Source: JAGVSR01 sp963742405
Lineage (GTDB): Bacteria > Pseudomonadota > Alphaproteobacteria > Rhizobiales > Hyphomicrobiaceae
NCBI GenBank assembly: GCA_963742405.1
Contig: CAVUMB010000007.1
Span: 372,001-436,000, forward strand
Direction of reading: 5' to 3'
DNA: 64,000 nt
Each line of letters opens with the position of its first letter. The first letter of the stretch is position 1. Shown piece by piece: positions 8,876-18,231 of this stretch. A program made the position numbers and the translations under genes. The notes below the pieces were generated by a model. It saw only the letters and a list, made by a program, of their open reading frames with translations, was not told the DNA's origin and did not search any database.

Positions 8876-10899
8876 TGCACGCCTCCCGTGTTACGAGCGG
8901 CCACTGAACTGGAAACGTCTTCGGCCATCGGCGTCGGGACGGCAGCTTGCGCCGATCGCGCCATTGCGGTGCCGCCAACCGGCCGCAATGAAGCGGTCGG
9001 ACGGACATTCGACTTGGCTCGGGCCGGGCGCGGCTCAGCGCCTCGCACCGCCACCGTTTGTTCCTCTGGCGTGGACTGCGCGGGTACGGCCGATGAAGCG
9101 CGCTCAGCGGGCGCCTGCGCGGCTAACGGCGGCTGGCTGAGAACGTCTCGGAGCACTTCGGACTTTGGACCGAATGCCGCGACTTGGCCGCGCGCCATTG
9201 CCAGAACTTTGTCCACAGCGGCCAAAGCGGATGGACGATGGGCGATGACGATGGCGATGCCGCCGCGAGCGCGAACGGATGCAATCGCCGCGGTCAATGC
9301 ATTGTCGCCAGCTGAATCGAGGTTTGAGTTCGGCTCGTCGAGTACGACAAGGAAGGGGTCGCCGTAAAGCGCGCGTGCCAGGGCAATTCGCTGCCGCTGA
9401 CCGGCCGAAAGTCCGGCGCCGCCTTCGCCGACCTTGGTCTGATATCCATCGGCCAGATTGACGATCATCTCGTGAACGCCGGCCGCCTCGGCAGCCTTGA
9501 CGATGAGGTCGCTGGTGGCGTTGGGGTCGAAGCGCGAGATGTTGTCCGCAACGGTGCCGGTAAAAAGAGCCACCTCTTGCGGCAGATATCCAACGTGCAA
9601 TCCAAGCGTTTCCGGCGTCCACTGGTCGAGCGCTGCGCCATCGAGACGAACACTACCGCTGGTCGATACAGGCTGCCAGATGCCGGTCAAAGCCCTCGCC
9701 AGCGTGGACTTGCCCGAAGCACTCGGACCAATGATGCCGAGCCCGTCGCCGGCATTCAGCGCGAAACTGACTCCGTGAATAATTGCCGTACGTTCGCCTG
9801 GAGCGGCGATAGATAGGTTTTTCACGACCAGCGTCTCGTGCGGCTTGGGCAAAGCGACAAGTTCCGGCTCGTCCTCACCGATTTTCATCATCTCGAACAT
9901 CTTGCCGAGCCGGTCATAGCTCTGTCGCGCGGCCACAAATCCCCGCCAATGCGCGATCGCAGATTCGATCGGTGCGAGCGCACGGGCCATAATGATCGAC
10001 GCCGCGACGATGGTTCCGGGCGAAACCCGTCCTTCGATGACAAGCCAAGCGCCGAGCCCAAGGATGCCTGACTGTAAAAACAGTCGCATGACTTTCGACA
10101 CGCTCCCGATGCCGGATGCAGCATCATTGGCGGTCATCTGATCGGTGACGTGCCGGGCGGTAAGGTTTTCCCACCGCGCCAGCATCCGTTCGCCGAGTCC
10201 GAGGGCATGGATGACCTCGGCATTGCGCCGGGTTTCCTCGCCAAAAGCAAAGCGTGCGGAAGCGCTTGTTACCGCCGACAGCGTCGGCTCGCGTGTTTGC
10301 CGCTCGGTCAAAAGTGTCAGCGTCACCAGAAGTACGGCGCCGAACGTCGCAAACAGTCCCAGGATGGGGTGCAGTAGAAACACAATGATCAAATAGACCG
10401 GCACCCACGGCAGATCGAACAAGGCCGTCGGACCAAGACCGCTGAAAAAACCGCGGATGGTATCGAGGTCGCGAACCGGCTGCAGGCCATCGCCGGCCTT
10501 GCGGTATTTGAGTGGCATCATACGAATGGCGCGAAAGACGCTGGCCCGGACATCGTTGTCGACCCGGACGCCGACCCGGCTCATCACGCGGACGCGGATG
10601 AAGTCGAGCATCCCGTTGGCGATGTAAAGCAGCGCCATCAGCACCGTCAGTCCCACCAGCGTGGAAATGCTGTTGGACGGCAGGACACGGTCGTAGACCT
10701 GCAGCATGTAGAAGGAGCCGGTCAGCGCCAGCAGATTGATCACGCCCGAGAACAGCCCGACCGCAATAAAGAGGTCTTTCGAGCGGGCGAGCGTCCGGCG
10801 GAGAGGGTTGGCGGACTGGATGGCTGACTTTGAGAGCGGACTCATTACGCGACTGGCGCTCCGGTGATGCGCCGGGGCGCCCGGCCGAAAGCCGCTCAC
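8872..10899 (-). CDS. type I secretion system permease/ATPase (PrtD family)
   Basis: This inner-membrane ABC exporter of 675 residues has a six-helix transmembrane domain (about 42-330) and a nucleotide-binding domain with Walker A GPSASGKST (391-399), signature LSAGQ (497-501) and Walker B LVVLDEP (517-523). There is no N-terminal peptidase domain, as in exporters of proteins with C-terminal secretion signals. About 75 residues rich in Ala, Pro and Ser follow the ATPase and look disordered, an unusual tail. The listed start is a GTG at 10899; an ATG at 10845 (MSPLSKSAIQ) is equally plausible because neither has a good ribosome-binding site. It follows the HlyC-like gene and overlaps the adaptor gene. 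Confidence 0.93.
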   Translation of the reverse strand: MSGFRPGAPAHHRSASRVMSPLSKSAIQSANPLRRTLARSKDLFIAVGLFSGVINLLALTGSFYMLQVYDRVLPSNSISTLVGLTVLMALLYIANGMLDFIRVRVMSRVGVRVDNDVRASVFRAIRMMPLKYRKAGDGLQPVRDLDTIRGFFSGLGPTALFDLPWVPVYLIIVFLLHPILGLFATFGAVLLVTLTLLTERQTREPTLSAVTSASARFAFGEETRRNAEVIHALGLGERMLARWENLTARHVTDQMTANDAASGIGSVSKVMRLFLQSGILGLGAWLVIEGRVSPGTIVAASIIMARALAPIESAIAHWRGFVAARQSYDRLGKMFEMMKIGEDEPELVALPKPHETLVVKNLSIAAPGERTAIIHGVSFALNAGDGLGIIGPSASGKSTLARALTGIWQPVSTSGSVRLDGAALDQWTPETLGLHVGYLPQEVALFTGTVADNISRFDPNATSDLIVKAAEAAGVHEMIVNLADGYQTKVGEGGAGLSAGQRQRIALARALYGDPFLVVLDEPNSNLDSAGDNALTAAIASVRARGGIAIVIAHRPSALAAVDKVLAMARGQVAAFGPKSEVLRDVLSQPPLAAQAPAERASSAVPAQSTPEEQTVAVRGAEPRPARAKSNVRPTASLRPVGGTAMARSAQAAVPTPMAEDVSSSVAARNTGGVQ

Positions 10900-11016
10900 G
10901 TCCTCAACGCAGTTTTACCGGAATATTTGTGCCACAGAACTCTTCATAGATGGCTAACTCTGAGCAGAATTATCCATATAGGTGAGTAGCTTAACGCGAC
11001 ACATGTTCATATCTTG

Positions 11017-11547
11017 TCAAGAAGCGGTCTTTGGTTTGTGTTCCAGCCGCCCGATAAACGCCTTGCCACCCTCGCCTCGCGCCCTGAGCTTGGCTGGTTG
11101 TTTGTTGAAAACAGATTTAGAGAGTTGTTCGAACAACTGTCCCACGACCTTCATGTCGCCGAAAGCGGCAATGATCCAGGGAATGTCGCCCGAACGCCAA
11201 TCCGCGGGTTCGAGCTTGAACGGCCGGTCGATGTTTGCCGACAGTCGCTTGTCGACGGCTTCCGAGACCATCGCCCAAAGGACCACGCCCATCGGCGCGA
11301 CGATGCCGGTGTCTTTGGACTGCGCTTCCGCAACCGCGAACTGCCCGGTTTGCATCGCCGGAACGACCATCCATTCCAGGTCCGCCAGCGTCCGGCCTCT
11401 TTCTGACTCCGAGCGCATCAGCAACGTAACGATGTCGCCGAACGAGCTGGACACCTGCTTGGCCAGCGCCGCCCGTTGACGCAGTTCATCCTTGGACAGT
11501 CCGCCGCCGGTCGAGCCAGCCTTGTTGTCGTTGTCGCTCTGGGCCAT
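11017..11547 (-). CDS. HlyC-family toxin-activating lysine-acyltransferase homologue
   Basis: From the ATG at 11547 (AGGGA about eight bases upstream) the product has 176 residues. The pattern FGDIVTLLMRS, LADLEWMVVPAMQTGQF, GVVLWAMVSEAVDKRL and DWRSGDIPWIIAAFGD matches the HlyC/CyaC family, which moves a fatty acyl group from acyl-ACP to lysines of RTX proteins. The placement directly upstream of a type I exporter and adaptor fits. The segment that carries the catalytic His in HlyC (SPLHR) reads SESER here, with Glu49 in place of His by my alignment, so activity is in doubt. No RTX-repeat substrate gene lies in the window. An upstream in-frame extension to 11634 lacks support as the start. 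Confidence 0.82.
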   Translation of the reverse strand: MAQSDNDNKAGSTGGGLSKDELRQRAALAKQVSSSFGDIVTLLMRSESERGRTLADLEWMVVPAMQTGQFAVAEAQSKDTGIVAPMGVVLWAMVSEAVDKRLSANIDRPFKLEPADWRSGDIPWIIAAFGDMKVVGQLFEQLSKSVFNKQPAKLRARGEGGKAFIGRLEHKPKTAS

Positions 11548-11655
11548 GGGATCGTCCCTGTGAATGGATGAGTAAACGTATGAAATAGTCGGCGACGGTT
11601 GGCGAAGGGATCGTGACCGGCCGTCGGTCCTCAATGTTGCTGTTTGCCATAAACC

Positions 11656-11669
11656 GGTGAATTTTCACC
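11656..11669. promoter_or_regulatory. inverted repeat in the divergent acyltransferase/fbp region
   Basis: GGTGAA and TTCACC are separated by TT in the gap between the HlyC-like gene and the Calvin-cycle genes. The symmetry and position suit a repressor or activator site for either direction, but no specific regulator is recognisable. Confidence 0.3.
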
Positions 11670-11789
11670 TTTGCTTGCCAACTTTCGTGTTGCAATGGGG
11701 TTGGGCGCCCAGAAAGCGGATCGTATGGAGACCGTTGATAACGCCTGCGACCGCGTTCGCACATCGCCAACTTAGGATTCGTGTTCCGC

Positions 11790-12830
11790 ATGACGGACGT
11801 AATCGACCTAGCTGATTACCTGGCGCGCTGGGTCGATCGGAACCCAGAACGAGAAGCCGTGGCCGTCACTGTGTCAGCGCTCGCCCGGGCCACGATATTG
11901 ATCGCGGCGATGGTCGGTAAAGGACCGCTGGCCGGAGCGATGAACGCGACGACCGGTAAACAGAGCGGTATCGACCAGCAAAAGAAAATCGACGTCCTGG
12001 CCAATGACATTTTGATTCAGTCGCTGCGAGACTGTCCGGTCTCGTGTTTCGCGTCGGAGGAAATGGACAACCCACTGCAAATTCATGCCGGTGGCAGCCT
12101 GGCCGTGGCCGTCGATCCGATCGATGGGTCCTCCAACATCGACGCGAACGTTCCCGTCGGCACGATTTTTTCGATCCTGCCTGCTCTTGCCGGCGGCGGC
12201 GACGGCTCGAGCTTCCTGCAGCCGGGCCGCAACCAACGCGCAGCAGGGTTCGCCGTGTATGGGCCCTACACCACGTTCGTCGTCAGCGTCGGAGCCGGCA
12301 CCCAGATTTTCACGCTCGACCCGGAGACCAAAAAATTCATCCGCACGAGCTACAGCGTCGCCATCCCCGCGATCACGACCGAATTCGCGATCAACAGTTC
12401 CAACTACCGACACTGGGAAGATTGCGTCCGCATTTACGTCGACGACCTTCTGCAGGGTCGCGACGGCCCGCGCGGCAAAGACTTCAACATGCGCTGGACG
12501 GCAACGCCCGTCAGCGACATCTATCGCATTCTCGCTCGCGGTGGCATTTTCCTTTACCCAGCCGACCTGCGCGACGGTTACACGGCCGGTCGCCTCCGTC
12601 TGGTCTACGAAGCCAACCCGCTGGCGTTCGTGATTGAGCAAGCAGGCGGCGGCGCCTCGACCGGCCGTACCCGTATTCTCGACGTCGAGCCGCGATCGCT
12701 GCATCAGCACACGCCGATCGTCGCCGGCTCCAAAGCCGAAGTTGATTACGTCGTCCGCCTGCACCACGAACCGCATGGTCCAGGCGAGCGCTCGCCCCTC
12801 TTCGGCCGCCGCGGCCTCTTTAGAACCTGA
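11790..12830 (+). CDS. fbp: class 1 fructose-1,6-bisphosphatase
   Basis: The product, 346 residues from the ATG at 11790, hydrolyses fructose-1,6-bisphosphate in gluconeogenesis and the Calvin cycle. The class 1 metal site is present as SEEMD and the signature VDPIDGSSNIDANVPVGTIFS follows. The C-terminal ADLRDGYTAGRLRLVYEANP is typical. A GTG three codons upstream (11781) is an alternative: AGGA lies 3 bases from the GTG and 12 from the ATG. Phosphoribulokinase begins 20 bp downstream and ribulose-phosphate epimerase follows, so this copy probably serves the Calvin cycle (cbbF role). Confidence 0.95.
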   Translation: MTDVIDLADYLARWVDRNPEREAVAVTVSALARATILIAAMVGKGPLAGAMNATTGKQSGIDQQKKIDVLANDILIQSLRDCPVSCFASEEMDNPLQIHAGGSLAVAVDPIDGSSNIDANVPVGTIFSILPALAGGGDGSSFLQPGRNQRAAGFAVYGPYTTFVVSVGAGTQIFTLDPETKKFIRTSYSVAIPAITTEFAINSSNYRHWEDCVRIYVDDLLQGRDGPRGKDFNMRWTATPVSDIYRILARGGIFLYPADLRDGYTAGRLRLVYEANPLAFVIEQAGGGASTGRTRILDVEPRSLHQHTPIVAGSKAEVDYVVRLHHEPHGPGERSPLFGRRGLFRT

Positions 12831-12850
12831 TCGCCAAGGAACACCCAGAG

Positions 12851-13729
12851 ATGTCCGCCAAACATCCGATCATTTCCGTCACGGGCTCATCGGGAGCCGG
12901 GACGACTTCGGTCAAGCGCACGTTCGAACAGATCTTCCGCCGCGAAGGTTTGAATGCCGCCTTTATCGAAGGCGACGCATTCCACCGCTATAACCGCGAC
13001 GAGATGCTGTCCGCGATGAAGGCAGCTGAGGACGCCGGCAATCAGCACTTCAGCCATTTCGGCCTCGAAGCAAATCTACTCAAGGAATTGGAGCAGGCAT
13101 TCCGGTCCTACGGCGAAATTGGCACTGCCAAGACCCGACATTACGTCCACAATCACGTCGAGGCCGAGAAGTACGGCGCCGAGTCGGGAAGTTTCACCCC
13201 GTGGCAAGAAATTTCCTACGGAACCGATTTGATGTTCTACGAGGGACTGCATGGCGCCACGGTCACCGACAAGGTGAACATCGCCAAACTCGCGGATCTG
13301 AAAATCGGCGTCGTGCCGGTGATCAATCTCGAATGGATCCAAAAGATCCATCGCGACCGGGACGATCGCGGGTACACGACCGACGACGTGACAACGACCA
13401 TCCTCCGGCGCATGCCCGATTATATCAAGTTTATCTGTCCGCAGTTCACCGAAACCGACATCAACTTCCAGCGCATCCCGACCGTCGATACGTCGAACCC
13501 GTTCGTTGCCCGTTGGATTCCAACGCCCGACGAATCCATGGTCGTCATCCGCTTTCGATCGCCGCGCGGGATCGATTTTTCCTACCTGTGTTCCATGATC
13601 AAGGACAGCTTCATGTCGCGGGCCAACTCGATCGTCGTCCCGGGTTCAAAGCTCGACCTCGCCATGCAGCTGATCCTGACCCCGATGATACTCCAGCTCA
13701 TGGAGCGCAAGCGCCGCACCTTCTTCTAA
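12851..13729 (+). CDS. prk: phosphoribulokinase
   Basis: This 292-residue enzyme phosphorylates ribulose-5-phosphate to ribulose-1,5-bisphosphate, the step unique to the Calvin cycle. The P-loop is TGSSGAGTTS (11-20), followed by FIEGDAFHRYNRDEM and the conserved FYEGLHG. Length and sequence match the proteobacterial octameric type. It lies between fbp and rpe. No RuBisCO or CbbR gene is seen nearby, so the enzyme either serves a distant RuBisCO or makes RuBP as a signal, as known in some serine-cycle methylotrophs. Confidence 0.97.
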   Translation: MSAKHPIISVTGSSGAGTTSVKRTFEQIFRREGLNAAFIEGDAFHRYNRDEMLSAMKAAEDAGNQHFSHFGLEANLLKELEQAFRSYGEIGTAKTRHYVHNHVEAEKYGAESGSFTPWQEISYGTDLMFYEGLHGATVTDKVNIAKLADLKIGVVPVINLEWIQKIHRDRDDRGYTTDDVTTTILRRMPDYIKFICPQFTETDINFQRIPTVDTSNPFVARWIPTPDESMVVIRFRSPRGIDFSYLCSMIKDSFMSRANSIVVPGSKLDLAMQLILTPMILQLMERKRRTFF

Positions 13730-13857
13730 AGCCGCCGCGATCGGCTTTTGCGTTGCTATTCGAGCTGAATTGCTTGCTCGCCCGCGCCCGCGCGTGTACC
13801 CGTTGGCCGTGCCGGTTTCGCGCACCAGCCCGCCCGCCCAATTCAACGGAGGTTTCC

Positions 13858-14544
13858 ATGACCCGGCCGCTGATCATTGCCCCGTCAATCCTCTCGGCCG
13901 ACTTCTCCAGGCTCGGCGCCGAGGTCAGCGACGTTGATAAAGCCGGCGCCGACTGGATTCATCTCGACGTGATGGATGGCCACTTCGTGCCCAACATCAC
14001 CTTCGGTCCGCCCGTCATCAAGGCGATCCGCCAGGCCTCGCCGAAGGTGTTCGACTGCCACCTGATGATCGCGCCGTGCGATCCCTTTATCGCGGCGTTC
14101 GCCGATGCCGGTGCCGATATCATCACGGTGCATGCGGAAGCAGGGCCGCATCTGGACCGCTCGCTGCAAGCGATCAAGGGGCTTGGCAAGAAGGCCGGCG
14201 TGTCGCTCAACCCATCGACACCAGCCAGCGTCATCGAATATGTGCTCGACCGTCTTGATCTCGTACTGCTGATGACCGTCAACCCCGGCTTCGGCGGTCA
14301 GGCCTTCATTCCCTCGGTGATCGATAAGGTTCGCCAAGTGAAAGCGCTTGTCGGCCAACGTCCGATTGATATCGAAATCGACGGCGGCGTCACACCTGAC
14401 ACGGCCCCCCTCGTGGTGGCAGCCGGGGCTAACGTGTTGGTCGCTGGGTCAGCGGTGTTCAAGGGTGGCACCCAAGCCGCCTACGCCGACAACATCCGCG
14501 CACTACGCAATGCTGCAGCATCGGCCGTCGCGTGCGCCGCCTAG
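13858..14544 (+). CDS. rpe: ribulose-phosphate 3-epimerase
   Basis: This 228-residue TIM-barrel enzyme interconverts ribulose-5-phosphate and xylulose-5-phosphate. The start at 13858 is set by GGAGG at 13848-13852. Family motifs are APSILSADFSRLG, WIHLDVMDGHFVPNITFGP with metal ligands His and Asp, MTVNPGFGGQAF and EIDGGV. A longer in-frame reading upstream overlaps prk and is not real. With fbp and prk it makes a compact regeneration module for the Calvin or pentose phosphate pathway. The helicase gene begins within its last codons. Confidence 0.96.
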   Translation: MTRPLIIAPSILSADFSRLGAEVSDVDKAGADWIHLDVMDGHFVPNITFGPPVIKAIRQASPKVFDCHLMIAPCDPFIAAFADAGADIITVHAEAGPHLDRSLQAIKGLGKKAGVSLNPSTPASVIEYVLDRLDLVLLMTVNPGFGGQAFIPSVIDKVRQVKALVGQRPIDIEIDGGVTPDTAPLVVAAGANVLVAGSAVFKGGTQAAYADNIRALRNAAASAVACAA

Positions 14545-14561
14545 ATGCGTCCGTTCCCGTG

Positions 14562-17018
14562 ATGCGGTTCGACACGCCGCTGCCGATCGACGACGTGCTG
14601 GATGAACTGAGCGCGGTGCTTGTGGGCGGCACAGCCGCAGTTCTCGTTGCCCCTCCGGGCGCCGGCAAGACAACGCGCGTGCCGCTCGCTCTTCTTGATG
14701 CGCCCTGGCTCGGACGACAGAAAATCCTTGTCCTCGAACCTCGCCGTATCGCGGCCCGCGGCGCCGCCGACCGCATGGCGAAGTCGCTGACAGAACGGGT
14801 TGGTGACACCATTGGACTGCGCGCGCGCATGGTCTCGAAAAGTGGTCCCAAGACCCGCATCGAGGTCATCACCGAAGGCGTGTTCACGCGCATGGTCCTC
14901 GACGATCCCTCACTCGAGGGAATTGGCGCGGTCTTGTTCGACGAATTTCACGAGCGCTCGCTCGATGCCGACCTCGGCTTGGCGTTGGCTCTCGATACGC
15001 AGAAAGCGCTGCGCAATGATCTGCGGATCATCGTGATGTCCGCCACTCTCGACGGCGCACGGGTTGCATCGCTGCTCGATGATGCGCCCGTCATTGCCAG
15101 CCAGGGCCGGGCTTTTCCGGTCGAGACCCGTTATCTTGGCCGCGATACCAGCCGCCGCATCGAAGATCAGGTGGTCGATGCCGTCGGTCGCGCGCTCCGC
15201 GCTGAAACCGGATCTCTTCTCGTGTTTCTTCCCGGCCAAGGCGAGATCAGGCGCGTCGAGGATCGATTGCGGGACAGCATCAAAGATCCGGCGGTCAGTC
15301 TCGCGCCGCTCTACGGTGCCATGGACGTCGCGGCTCAGGATCGCGCTGTCGAGCCGGCACCGGCCGGAACGCGCAAGATCGTGCTTGCAACCGCAATCGC
15401 CGAAACATCCCTCACCATTGAAGGCGTGCGTGTCGTCATCGACAGCGGCTTGCAGCGCGTCCCCCGCTTCGAACCGGACGCCGGTGTCACCCGGCTCGAA
15501 ACCGTGCGCGTATCGCGGGCCTCTGCCGATCAGCGACGTGGCCGCGCCGGACGCACCCAATCGGGTGTCTGCTACCGCCTGTGGGACGAGCCTCAGACCG
15601 CGAGCCTCAAGCCGTTCACCGAGCCCGAGATCCGCTCAGCCGATCTGTCCGGATTGATCCTCGACCTAGCCGAATGGGGCGTAACTGATCCAGCGGTACT
15701 CTCCTGGCTTGACCCGCCGCCTGCGTCGGCAGTTGCCGCCGCCCGTACCGATCTGCAAGCGATTGGCGCGCTTGCCCAAGACGGACGCATCACACCCGAG
15801 GGACGCCGCGTCCGCGCATTGCCTCTGCCGCCACGGCTCGCGCGCATGGTGCTCGCCGCCCGTTCACTGCAAGCCGCAGAACTGGCCGCCGTCCTCGTCG
15901 AACGCGGCTTGGGAGGCACTGAAACCGACCTCGACCACCGTCTCGCCAATTTCCGCCGCGATCGGTCGCGCCGAGCCGATGATATGCGCCGGCTGGCAGC
16001 CGGATGGGCCAAGGATGCCGGTGCATCGAAGGATGTGTCCGCACAGCCGCTTGCAGCCCTTCTGGCGCTTGCCTATCCCGACCGGCTGGCCAAAGCGCGC
16101 GGAACGGCGGGACAATTCTTGCTTGCCAGCGGTCGCGGCGCCTATCTCGATCCGGCCGACACGCTTTCTCAATCGCCGTATTTGGTCGTGGCCGAATTGC
16201 AGGGGACGGCGGCAGCAACGCGCATACTCGCCGCGGCGCGCGCCAGCGAAGCTGAGATGACCGCCATCGCGGCCGATCGCATCAAGGACTGCGAGGAACT
16301 CGTTTTCGACGCTGAATCAGGTGCCGTACGCGCCCGGCGCGTCCGCCGGCTGGATGCCATCGCCCTGACCACCGAGGCGCGTCCCGTTACTCCGTCCGCG
16401 AAAACGGCGGCCCTTCTTGCTCGCGGTGCGGCACAAAGGGGCCTCGATCGGTTGCCGTGGACCAAATCTCTCCAGCAATTGCGTCACCGCGTGTCGTTTC
16501 TGCGGACAGCCGAAGGACCGTCGAACCCGTGGCCCGACGTAACTGACGAGGCACTTGCCGAAACCGCAGAAGGCTGGTTGGCACCGTTCCTGTCACAGGC
16601 CATCAAATTGTCGGACATCGACGCCGGCGCACTGGCCGCCGCACTGGACGTTCTGCTGCCTTGGGATTTGAAAAAGAAGCTCGACACCGACGCGCCAACG
16701 CACTTCCAGGCGCCAACAGGCAATGCGCACCCAATTGATTACGACGGACCTGGCGCCCCGGCGCTCTCGGTCCGGGTGCAGGAACTTTATGGTTTGCGCC
16801 AGCATCCTTCCATTGCGGGCGGCCGACTTCCGCTGACGCTCAACCTGCTATCGCCGGCTCACCGTCCGATCCAGATCACGCGCGACCTGCCGGGATTCTG
16901 GTCCGGCTCCTGGGCCGAAGTTAAGTCGGAAATGAAAGGCCGCTACCCACGCCACCTCTGGCCGGATGACCCGGCTGGCGCGCAGCCAACCGCGCGCGCC
17001 AAGCCCCGCGGCACATGA
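14562..17018 (+). CDS. hrpB: ATP-dependent helicase HrpB
   Basis: This DEAH-box helicase of about 818 residues has Walker A APPGAGKTT near its N-terminus, the DExH box FDEFHERS, MSATLDG (motif III) and a C-terminal QRRGRAGR-like motif VI (SADQRRGRAGR), then helicase-associated and HrpB C-terminal domains. Length is normal. The ATG at 14562 is chosen; a GTG at 14532 would overlap rpe by 13 bp. The cellular role of HrpB is poorly known; the family acts on RNA. It is probably read through from rpe, but has no functional link to it. Confidence 0.93.
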   Translation: MRFDTPLPIDDVLDELSAVLVGGTAAVLVAPPGAGKTTRVPLALLDAPWLGRQKILVLEPRRIAARGAADRMAKSLTERVGDTIGLRARMVSKSGPKTRIEVITEGVFTRMVLDDPSLEGIGAVLFDEFHERSLDADLGLALALDTQKALRNDLRIIVMSATLDGARVASLLDDAPVIASQGRAFPVETRYLGRDTSRRIEDQVVDAVGRALRAETGSLLVFLPGQGEIRRVEDRLRDSIKDPAVSLAPLYGAMDVAAQDRAVEPAPAGTRKIVLATAIAETSLTIEGVRVVIDSGLQRVPRFEPDAGVTRLETVRVSRASADQRRGRAGRTQSGVCYRLWDEPQTASLKPFTEPEIRSADLSGLILDLAEWGVTDPAVLSWLDPPPASAVAAARTDLQAIGALAQDGRITPEGRRVRALPLPPRLARMVLAARSLQAAELAAVLVERGLGGTETDLDHRLANFRRDRSRRADDMRRLAAGWAKDAGASKDVSAQPLAALLALAYPDRLAKARGTAGQFLLASGRGAYLDPADTLSQSPYLVVAELQGTAAATRILAAARASEAEMTAIAADRIKDCEELVFDAESGAVRARRVRRLDAIALTTEARPVTPSAKTAALLARGAAQRGLDRLPWTKSLQQLRHRVSFLRTAEGPSNPWPDVTDEALAETAEGWLAPFLSQAIKLSDIDAGALAAALDVLLPWDLKKKLDTDAPTHFQAPTGNAHPIDYDGPGAPALSVRVQELYGLRQHPSIAGGRLPLTLNLLSPAHRPIQITRDLPGFWSGSWAEVKSEMKGRYPRHLWPDDPAGAQPTARAKPRGT

Positions 17019-17036
17019 CCGGCTAACGCAATCGGC

Positions 17037-17369
17037 TCAACGATAACAGGGGCGGGCCTCGACGCTGGCACTCCAGCCATTCGATTCTTTCGAGTAGCTG
17101 ACGTTCTTTCCTGCCGCATTGGCAAAGCTCGACCAGCGCCCACCGTATTCCAGATCAGTAAAATCCATCCACGATCGGATTGCGGATTTCTGGGCAGCAG
17201 CCTTGCTCGCACCCACTCCACTGCCGGAGTGCCAATGGTCACTCATGCACAGCTTGCCCTTTTCGCGGCGCAAGTCATGCATGGCTGCGAGACCGGAGAC
17301 CTCCTGAGCAATAGCTGCAACTGGAGCAGCGGAGAAGATGAGTGCAACGGCAAAAGTGCGAAAGCGCAT
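17037..17369 (-). CDS. small exported hypothetical protein
   Basis: The 110-residue product starts with a clear signal peptide (MRFRTFAVALIFSAAPVAAIA, cleavage after AIA). The mature part has two cysteines, CMSDHW and a C-terminal PCYR, which could pair in the periplasm, and several Trp and Tyr residues. I do not recognise the family with confidence. It is convergent with hrpB and is followed in map order by radC on the same strand, with a 92-bp gap. Confidence 0.75.
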   Translation of the reverse strand: MRFRTFAVALIFSAAPVAAIAQEVSGLAAMHDLRREKGKLCMSDHWHSGSGVGASKAAAQKSAIRSWMDFTDLEYGGRWSSFANAAGKNVSYSKESNGWSASVEARPCYR

Positions 17370-17461
17370 GAGGTAACTCCCCGGGGCAATATTGCCGCCC
17401 GGCTGCCCGGGACGGCCTACGAATCATACTTGAGCCTAACGGTGGCTCACGCCGTCTTCAA

Positions 17462-18202
17462 TCAGATCAGGCGGAGCGTGCGCATGCTGACATGGCCCGT
17501 CCGTCCAACGATGATGTGATCGTGCACGGCGACGCCCAATAGCCGCCCTGCATCGATCACCAGTTTGGACATTTCAATATCGGCTCGCGACGGTGTTGGA
17601 TCACCGGAAGGGTGGTTGTGCACCAAAATAATGGCCGTCGCCGAGAGTTCGAGCGCACGCTTGACGACTTCCCGGACGTACACCGGCGTATGATCGACCG
17701 TCCCTTCACCCTGCACTTCGTCGGCAATGAGCCGGTTTTTTTTATCCAGAAACAGGATTCGAAATTGTTCTCGGTGGGCATAGGCTTGCGCCATCGTGAG
17801 ATAGGCGATCACGTCGGGTCCGGAGGTCAGTAGCGGCCGTTGAGCGAGACCGGTGCGGGAAAGCCGCATCGCAGCCGCATGAATGAGCTTCAACTCCGTG
17901 ACGACCGCTTCTCCGACCCCGGTTACTTCCTTTAGGCGGCCTTCGGGAGCGTTGATCACCTCGGCGAAGGAGCCGAACCGCGCCAGCAGTCGCTTGGCGA
18001 GATCTTTTGTGTCCCGCCGGGGAATGGCGCGGAACAGGACCAGTTCGAGAAGTTCATAATCCGGAAGCGCACCGGCTCCACCCTTGCGGAAGCGCTCCCG
18101 CAAACGCTCGCGGTGGCCCATGTTCAGAGCGGCACCGGCTGCCGGGGCCTCGAAGAGGCCGGATTGAGCCGGCCGATCGTCGTCGTTCCCCCGGTCCGTC
18201 AT
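17462..18202 (-). CDS. radC: RadC family JAB-domain protein
   Basis: This 246-residue protein has an N-terminal helix-hairpin-helix-like part (about 40-110) and a C-terminal JAB/JAMM domain with HNHPSGDPTPSRAD, the metal-binding motif of the RadC family. Despite its name, a role in DNA repair is not established for the family. It is divergent in function from its neighbours, and its start is 29 bp from the map stop, so the two may share a transcript. Confidence 0.93.
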   Translation of the reverse strand: MTDRGNDDDRPAQSGLFEAPAAGAALNMGHRERLRERFRKGGAGALPDYELLELVLFRAIPRRDTKDLAKRLLARFGSFAEVINAPEGRLKEVTGVGEAVVTELKLIHAAAMRLSRTGLAQRPLLTSGPDVIAYLTMAQAYAHREQFRILFLDKKNRLIADEVQGEGTVDHTPVYVREVVKRALELSATAIILVHNHPSGDPTPSRADIEMSKLVIDAGRLLGVAVHDHIIVGRTGHVSMRTLRLI

Positions 18203-18231
18203 CGACGCCCGCCCGCGTTTTTTTGACCGCC

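Noticed and set aside
13201..13857. Long N-terminal extension of rpe overlapping prk
   Set aside because: The family start at 13858 has GGAGG upstream, and the extension is prk read out of frame.
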